A DNA stretch of 40,656 bases from Opitutaceae bacterium. Lineage in GTDB: Bacteria; Verrucomicrobiota; Verrucomicrobiia; Opitutales; Opitutaceae. Of the stretch, positions 36,608 through 40,656 are shown piece by piece. Below the pieces are notes generated by a model. The model worked only from the letters and a program-made list of their open reading frames with translations. It was not told the origin of the DNA and did not search any database. The position numbers were made by a program, and so were the translations under genes. How positions within the stretch are numbered: the first letter of the stretch is position 1; each line of letters opens with the position of its first letter. The DNA is taken from the NCBI GenBank assembly GCA_030648295.1, contig JAUSID010000116.1, positions 1-40,656 of the forward strand, given 5' to 3'.

Positions 36608-37258
36608 ATGAACTCCACCCCTGAAAAGCGTTCTGATCGTGGTTCCGTTATGGTTGTCGTGCTCGGGCTGCTGGCCGTCGCCGCCATAATTGCGGCCGTT
36701 GTATTCTGGAATAAGGGACGCGACGGCGACGCCGCCGCCGCCAAAACCCAAGGCGAACTGACGCAAGCGCGGGCGGAAGCGGGCGAGTTGAGGAAGCAAT
36801 TGGATGCGGCCCGATTGGAATCCGGCAACTACCAGAAACAACTCGACGACGCCAAATCTGGACTCACCCGGCTCCAGGCTGGCGTCGCGGATGCAAACGC
36901 GACCGCGACCAAGCTCAAGGAGCAGTTGCAGCAGGCGAAGACGGCCGCGGATCGCGCCAAGTCGAAGTTCGACCAGGATGCCGCCCGAGCGGCAGAGCTT
37001 CAGGCGCAGCTTCAGGCGCAGGTGAAGACGCAGGCTGCGGAGGCTCAGAAGCTAGCGGCCAGACTGAAAACGATGGAGAATGCGAGAGCCGGATCCGCCC
37101 AACTGCAACAGCAGCTTGCCGCCGCGAAAGCACAACTCGCCGAGTTGCAGACAAAGTTGGACGCCTCCCAAGCCCAAATCGCCGCGCTGCAACCGAAAAG
37201 CAGGGACAACCCCTCGGGTCACGTGTTGATTCTGGAGCGATTTCCGAAGTCGCCTTGA
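36608..37258 (+). CDS. Membrane-anchored coiled-coil protein
   Basis: The 216-residue product has a short basic N-terminus, one transmembrane helix (VMVVVLGLLAVAAIIAAVVF), and then a long Ala/Gln/Lys-rich coiled coil (about residues 40-195) with heptads such as LKEQLQQAKTAADRAKSK. It looks like a structural or scaffold protein of the envelope; no family is recognised. The start at 36608 is used because the upstream frame reads through unlikely Arg/Pro-rich sequence. Confidence 0.8.
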   Translation: MNSTPEKRSDRGSVMVVVLGLLAVAAIIAAVVFWNKGRDGDAAAAKTQGELTQARAEAGELRKQLDAARLESGNYQKQLDDAKSGLTRLQAGVADANATATKLKEQLQQAKTAADRAKSKFDQDAARAAELQAQLQAQVKTQAAEAQKLAARLKTMENARAGSAQLQQQLAAAKAQLAELQTKLDASQAQIAALQPKSRDNPSGHVLILERFPKSP

Positions 37259-37337
37259 CGCTGCAGCCACCGGCGTTCCCGCCCATTTCATTCCTTGGAG
37301 GGACGGCCTCTGCGCCGTCCGCCACCCTGGGGCCTGA

Positions 37338-37781
37338 TCAATTTGGAATCTCGGGCTCGACGAGCATCGCCAGCTGGGTGAGCGATTCCTGCCAGCCGAG
37401 GTAGCACGCCTCGGCCGGAATCACGGCGGGCACTCCCTCCTGCACGATGTTCACCTCGGTGCCGCAGGACACTTTCTTCAGAGTGACCGTCTGGTGGATT
37501 TCCCCCGGCAGATTCGGATCATCGAACTTATCCGTATAGCGGATACGCTCGTTCGGCACCAGTTCGAGATAGCTGCCGCCGAAGGAGTTGCTCTGGCCGG
37601 TCGTGAAGTTCGTGAACGACATCTTGAACGTGCCGCCGACCTTCGCGTCGATGTGCTGGACCTTGGCGGTGAATCCGTTTGGCGGAAGCCACTTGCTCAT
37701 GGCGTCGGCGTCGAGGAATGCGCGATACACTTTCTCGGGCGTCGTACGAAGGACGCGGTGAAGACGGATGGTGTGGGACAT
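37338..37781 (-). CDS. SRPBCC / AHSA1-like protein
   Basis: The 147-residue product has the AHSA1-type signatures RVLRTTPEKVYRAFLDADAM, SKWLPPNGFTAKV, GGTFKMSFTNF and the end YLGWQESLTQLAMLVEPEIP. The fold is a hydrophobic pocket that binds lipids or other small ligands; the ligand is unknown. A 79-bp gap separates it from the coiled-coil gene on the other strand, which converges on it. Confidence 0.92.
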   Translation of the reverse strand: MSHTIRLHRVLRTTPEKVYRAFLDADAMSKWLPPNGFTAKVQHIDAKVGGTFKMSFTNFTTGQSNSFGGSYLELVPNERIRYTDKFDDPNLPGEIHQTVTLKKVSCGTEVNIVQEGVPAVIPAEACYLGWQESLTQLAMLVEPEIPN

Positions 37782-37986
37782 GATTCGCCTTTCGCTGGGG
37801 TTGGTGGGTTTTGTTTTGTGGGTTCAACAACTCAACGAACGAGCCCGGCCGGGGCGGACATGTCCATCGGTTTTTGTGGGCCACGACGAGCAGTCCGACC
37901 AAGCCGCACCAATCAGTAGTCCGCGAGTCCGCGCGGATCGACACGAATAAAAACCACGGAGGCAGCCTGGAAGGGGATGCCCGCGA

Positions 37987-38802
37987 CTACCGACGGACCG
38001 GATGTTGCGCCAAGGCTTGGCCCAATCCATCGGCAAGCACGTCCACGACGTGCGGATGGGTGCCAGGAAGTTCGGTGAAATAGCAGGTGAGCGACGGGCG
38101 CCGCATGGCCGCGAGTGACGCAATTCGCGCGAGATCACCGGCCGGACCCGCATGCCGGCCGGGTGCCAGGAAAAGCGGAGCGACCACGACTTCGCCACGA
38201 TCGAAGCCGGGCAGCGCAAACGCTTCGGCGTATGAGGGACGATTGTGGGCATGCCGCGAACCTCCGAGCGAGGCGACGGCCAGGGCCCGGATGTCGTGGC
38301 CAAGCTCGCGACGAACACCGGCGGCAATCTCATCTCGCACGGCCGCGGAGGCAGCCGACGGGCCACCGTGATCGACCAGCACCAACGCCGGCCGCAGCAG
38401 ATGGTTTGCCGTGATCGTCTCCCGGACCCGCAGTCCAGCGATGCGAGCAAGCGCGCCAGGGACGGCGAGGCCGGGCGTGAACGAAATCCGACATCCCTCG
38501 AGGTGGCGGCGCAGTTCCCCCACCTCACGGTGCAAGCGTGAACCGACCGCACCCTGCGGGCTGACAAAAAATGGCATGAAGACAAAGTCGCGCTGACCGG
38601 CCGCGTATTCAGCGCGCAACCACGGAGCGGTTGTCCACGCCGGGCTGCCGCCAAGAAACTCTGGCGGGATCCGATCGCTGTATTTCCAGGACACGGCGTG
38701 GACTTCCGTTCCGGTCCGCGTGGATAATGTCGCCGCGAGAGTGCGCAAGCTGCGATGGGCCGCGGGCCGCAGCGATCCATTGTCAACCAGGGCCGCAATC
38801 AT
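37987..38802 (-). CDS. CbiX-type sirohydrochlorin chelatase-like protein
   Basis: The 271-residue product has two chelatase-like halves. The first includes RDFVFMPFFVSPQGAVGSRL, and the second begins ALVLVDHGGPSAASAAVRDE and contains VVVAPLFLAPGRHAGPAGDL, the usual CbiX metal-binding His context. It would insert Fe or Co into sirohydrochlorin, the product one step beyond the neighbouring CobA reaction. It lies 57 bp downstream of cobA on the same strand, so an operon is likely. Confidence 0.85.
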   Translation of the reverse strand: MIAALVDNGSLRPAAHRSLRTLAATLSTRTGTEVHAVSWKYSDRIPPEFLGGSPAWTTAPWLRAEYAAGQRDFVFMPFFVSPQGAVGSRLHREVGELRRHLEGCRISFTPGLAVPGALARIAGLRVRETITANHLLRPALVLVDHGGPSAASAAVRDEIAAGVRRELGHDIRALAVASLGGSRHAHNRPSYAEAFALPGFDRGEVVVAPLFLAPGRHAGPAGDLARIASLAAMRRPSLTCYFTELPGTHPHVVDVLADGLGQALAQHPVRR

Positions 38803-38859
38803 GACGGATGTTTTTTCGCCGGGAGTACCGACCGCGGAGGTAAGGGAGCAACCCGGATG

Positions 38860-39663
38860 CTACGCTCGCCGCGCAGCCGCGCCGGCTGCAGTGTCCGGGG
38901 TGCAGCCGTGCCGTTCGAACCAGGCGAGCTTCTCGCGCAGTTCAACCACTTCTCCAATGACGACGATGGCCGGCGGCACGATTCCCGACTGGTCCACCCG
39001 GTCCGCGATGCTCTCCAGCGCAGCCACGACCGTGCGCTGCTGCTCCGTCGTGCCGCGACTGATCACGGCGGTCGGCGTGTCCGCCGCGCGTCCGTGGCGG
39101 ATGAGGGCCGCCGCAATCTCCCGAATATTCTTCGAACCCATCAGCACGACCAACGTGCCGGGGATGAGGGCATATTCGGCCCAATCGACCCTGTTGGCCG
39201 GTGACCGGGCGGGATGCCCGGTGACGATGGTCACGCTCGAGCTGTGGTTACGGTGCGTGAGTGGAATCCCGGCGTAGGCGGGAACAGATTGGATCGACGA
39301 AACGCCCGGCACGATCTCGAAGGAAATGCCGGCCTCGGCCAAAATTTCCGTTTCCTCGCCGCCGCGACCAAACAGGTACGGATCTCCGCCTTTTAGCCGA
39401 ACGACCCTTTTGCCGGCCCGGGCGCGGGCCAGCAGGAGACGGTTGATGTCATCCTGCGAAACGCAGTGCGTGCGCTCGTGCTTGCTGACCGAGATGAGCT
39501 CGGCGGTGGACGGTGCCAGCTCGAGCAGTTCGGCATTCGCCAAGCCATCGTATATGACGACGTCCGCTGTGCGCAGCAATTCCGCGCCGCGCAAGGTCAA
39601 CAGCCCGATGGCCCCCGGCCCCGCGCCCACGAGGTAAACGATACCGGCCTGGTTCACTGGCAT
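38860..39663 (-). CDS. cobA: Uroporphyrinogen-III C-methyltransferase
   Basis: The 267-residue product is a SAM-dependent methyltransferase that converts uroporphyrinogen III to precorrin-2. Signatures are IVYLVGAGPGAIGLLTLRGA, VVRLKGGDPYLFGRGGEE, VVLMGSKNIREIAAALIRHG and PAIVVIGEVVELREKLAWF. The start MPVNQAGIVY at 39663 is preferred over 39693 because it has AAAGGGACC about 7 bp upstream, a good Shine-Dalgarno match, and places the glycine loop at the usual distance. No HemD or CysG fusion is seen. Confidence 0.95.
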   Translation of the reverse strand: MPVNQAGIVYLVGAGPGAIGLLTLRGAELLRTADVVIYDGLANAELLELAPSTAELISVSKHERTHCVSQDDINRLLLARARAGKRVVRLKGGDPYLFGRGGEETEILAEAGISFEIVPGVSSIQSVPAYAGIPLTHRNHSSSVTIVTGHPARSPANRVDWAEYALIPGTLVVLMGSKNIREIAAALIRHGRAADTPTAVISRGTTEQQRTVVAALESIADRVDQSGIVPPAIVVIGEVVELREKLAWFERHGCTPDTAAGAAARRA

Positions 39664-39797
39664 GGCGAATGGTCCCTTTCGCGGCACCCGCAACCAACGG
39701 GCATGACGCCGGAGACGAATGGATTAACCAGTCTGCGTGTCATTCTGAAAAAGCGCCCGGAAAGTTTTTGCACTTTCGATGGCGCCAAAATGACTTC

Positions 39798-39867
39798 TGT
39801 AGCGGAGCGCGTGAGCGTTTCGCCGAAGGGCCTTCCGAAAGGCGAAACGCTCACGCGTTCCGCTACA
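39798..39867. repeat. 27-bp near-perfect inverted repeat with a 16-nt loop
   Basis: The left arm (39798-39824) contains GCGTGAGCGTTTCGCC and the right arm (39841-39867) contains GGCGAAACGCTCACGC; they match over 27 bp apart from one internal position. The structure would form a strong hairpin either way. It lies 134 bp upstream of the cobA start, and no T-run follows it. It looks like a dispersed repeat rather than a simple terminator. Confidence 0.85.
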
Positions 39868-39903
39868 CCGGCCAACGTCATTGGCAGCGGAGCGAAGAAT
39901 CCA

Positions 39904-39944
39904 GCCCCTCGACGGGCTCGAGGCCCTGAGCTTGTCGAACGGGC
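39904..39944. repeat. REP-like palindromic sequence
   Basis: GCCCCTCGACGGGCTCGAGG followed by CCCTGAGCTTGTCGAACGGG is self-complementary in outline. It is the clearest member of the REP-like family seen at 19985, 32956 and 33457. Confidence 0.65.
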
Positions 39945-39975
39945 TGCGCGACCGCCTGCGCACATCATGCCAAGG

Positions 39976-39998
39976 ACAATACCGCCTGGCGGTATTGT
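39976..39998. repeat. Short hairpin ACAATACCGCC...GGCGGTATTGT
   Basis: ACAATACC pairs with GGTATTGT, with GCC/GGC extending the stem. It lies on the 3'-exon side of the intron remnant. Group II introns of class C prefer sites near terminator-like hairpins, but the spacing to the likely intron end (about 40075-40085) is too large to claim this. Confidence 0.5.
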
Positions 39999-40085
39999 TG
40001 TAGCCCGCATGTGCGGGAGAGGTACGACGGCAGAAGTCATGGGCGAAGACAACGAGGCACTGAACAACAGAAAGACGGGTAGAGT

Positions 40086-40656
40086 CGAGGAGTGGCGCGG
40101 TGACGGCAAGGCCGCTCCGTTTCCACTCCCCGCTCATCAAACCGGACGTGCAGATTTCCCGCATCCGGCTTTCGGACCAAGGTCGGTTCATGCTTTCGCC
40201 CACGGGAGGTTGTCCCTTCGCTTTGGCATGCAACGCTGCTTGCAGGTCTCGGAGCTTTCTTGGAGGTGCTAGGCTTGCGCCAATCTCCGCTCCTTCGTTG
40301 CAGTTCACGTTGCCTTGGAACTGAGGTTCCTTCGCTCCGCGGTCGTTACCCGCTTCCTCACTACTACGAACCTCTCCGTCATCCGCCGCGGCCCAGTCGA
40401 TCCCTCGCGGGTTACCGGTTGAGGCCGAGTGGCCCCACCGTGGCGGACTTCCCGTGTTCCTCTGTGACTCCTTTGCACGCATGCTATCACCACTACTCCG
40501 GCGGACTCCTCCGGTGCACGTGTCGCTCATCATCTCCTTCCCGGAAGATACCAGCCTTCCCCCTATTTCAACGGGGTCGGCGTCCGCATTGCCCTTTTCG
40601 AAGCTTGCTCGGTGTTCATTCATATTATGGCCTGCGCGCTTCCTGACCCCCTGACG
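40086..40656 (-). mobile_element. Group II intron, 3' part with deleted reverse transcriptase
   Basis: Reading right to left, the sequence includes the leader of the intron-encoded protein and its usual start of the RT domain, RKLRDLQAALHAKAKG (codons at about 40207-40260). Intact relatives have a similar phrase (RxLQRKLYxKAKAEP). Instead of the RT motifs that should follow, it passes at once to the segment just before domain V (NRPWSESRMREI in translation). Domain V is at 40139-40171 and domain VI follows to about 40086. More than 1 kb of RT/maturase is therefore missing. The 5' end of the intron lies beyond the window edge. The exact 3' splice point was not fixed. Confidence 0.75.
40139..40171 (-). 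ncRNA. Group II intron domain V
   Basis: On the minus strand the sequence begins AAGCCGGATGCGGGAAATC and ends TGCACGTCCGGTTT. It has the conserved AGC triad, a lower stem pairing AAGCCGGA with TCCGGTTT, a two-base bulge region, and a GAAA-type loop. This is the catalytic hairpin of group II introns. A domain VI-like stem (GGGGAGTGG with CCACTCCTC) follows at 40086-40132. Confidence 0.85.

Noticed and set aside
37824-37944. Possible small frame upstream of the SRPBCC gene
   Set aside because: It overlaps the likely 5' leader, has no family resemblance and continues out of frame into the SRPBCC gene.
39724-40623. 299-codon minus-strand frame at the right end, a potential protein
   Set aside because: It runs through the intron leader, domain V and domain VI and beyond, so the later part is structural RNA sequence rather than coding. 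Only the first half is a genuine intron-protein leader.

Overview
The window is a high-GC bacterial chromosomal segment. It most resembles a member of Verrucomicrobia, probably an Opitutaceae-like lineage. The reasons are a TonB-dependent receptor of the Opitutus type with a carboxypeptidase-regulatory domain, several Tat-exported Gfo/Idh/MocA oxidoreductases, a PQQ-like propeller protein, a LamG-like secreted protein, prepilin sets with glycine-rich PilX-like proteins, and little use of Shine-Dalgarno sites. This assignment is inference from gene content, not from a marker phylogeny.

Layout. Positions 159-5290 (minus strand) hold gyrB followed by gyrA. From 5861 to 7112 (plus) come a coiled-coil C4 zinc-ribbon protein and the RNase P RNA gene, followed by a DUF3500 gene that has lost its middle. 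Positions 7936-12988 (minus) hold six contiguous prepilin-like genes arranged as two successive V-W-X modules. Positions 13138-19726 (plus) hold rpsT with its terminator, an AddB-like and an AddA-like helicase-nuclease pair with overlapping ends, and a 33-residue basic ribosomal protein of the bS22/AURKAIP1-COX24 type with its terminator.

Positions 19798-22610 are a repeat-rich accessory island. It contains long inverted hairpin repeats, a transposase remnant broken by three small repeats, an unrecognised helical protein gene, a gutted B12-radical SAM gene, and tandem and inverted repeats. From 22628 to 37800 the genes are mostly secreted or envelope proteins: PQQ propeller, LamG, two Tat oxidoreductases, TonB receptor, DUF4440, Wzz-like and HEAT lipoprotein. 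Among them lie remnants of a sigma factor, an HTH antitoxin-like gene, an M20 amidohydrolase and a sulfatase. Positions 37987-39663 (minus) hold cobA and a CbiX-type chelatase, which together fit siroheme or cobalamin precursor synthesis. The right end (about 40086 to the edge, minus) is the 3' part of a group II intron whose reverse transcriptase has been deleted, leaving domains V and VI.

Two themes stand out. First, small structured repeats are abundant. One 112-bp element with four predicted hairpins occurs twice, each copy beginning 5-6 nt after the stop codon of an unrelated gene (gyrA and the gene at 20418). Second, many non-essential genes keep both ends but lack the middle (DUF3500, radical SAM, M20 amidohydrolase, sulfatase, intron reverse transcriptase). 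Housekeeping genes are intact. I found no CRISPR array and recognised no tRNA.
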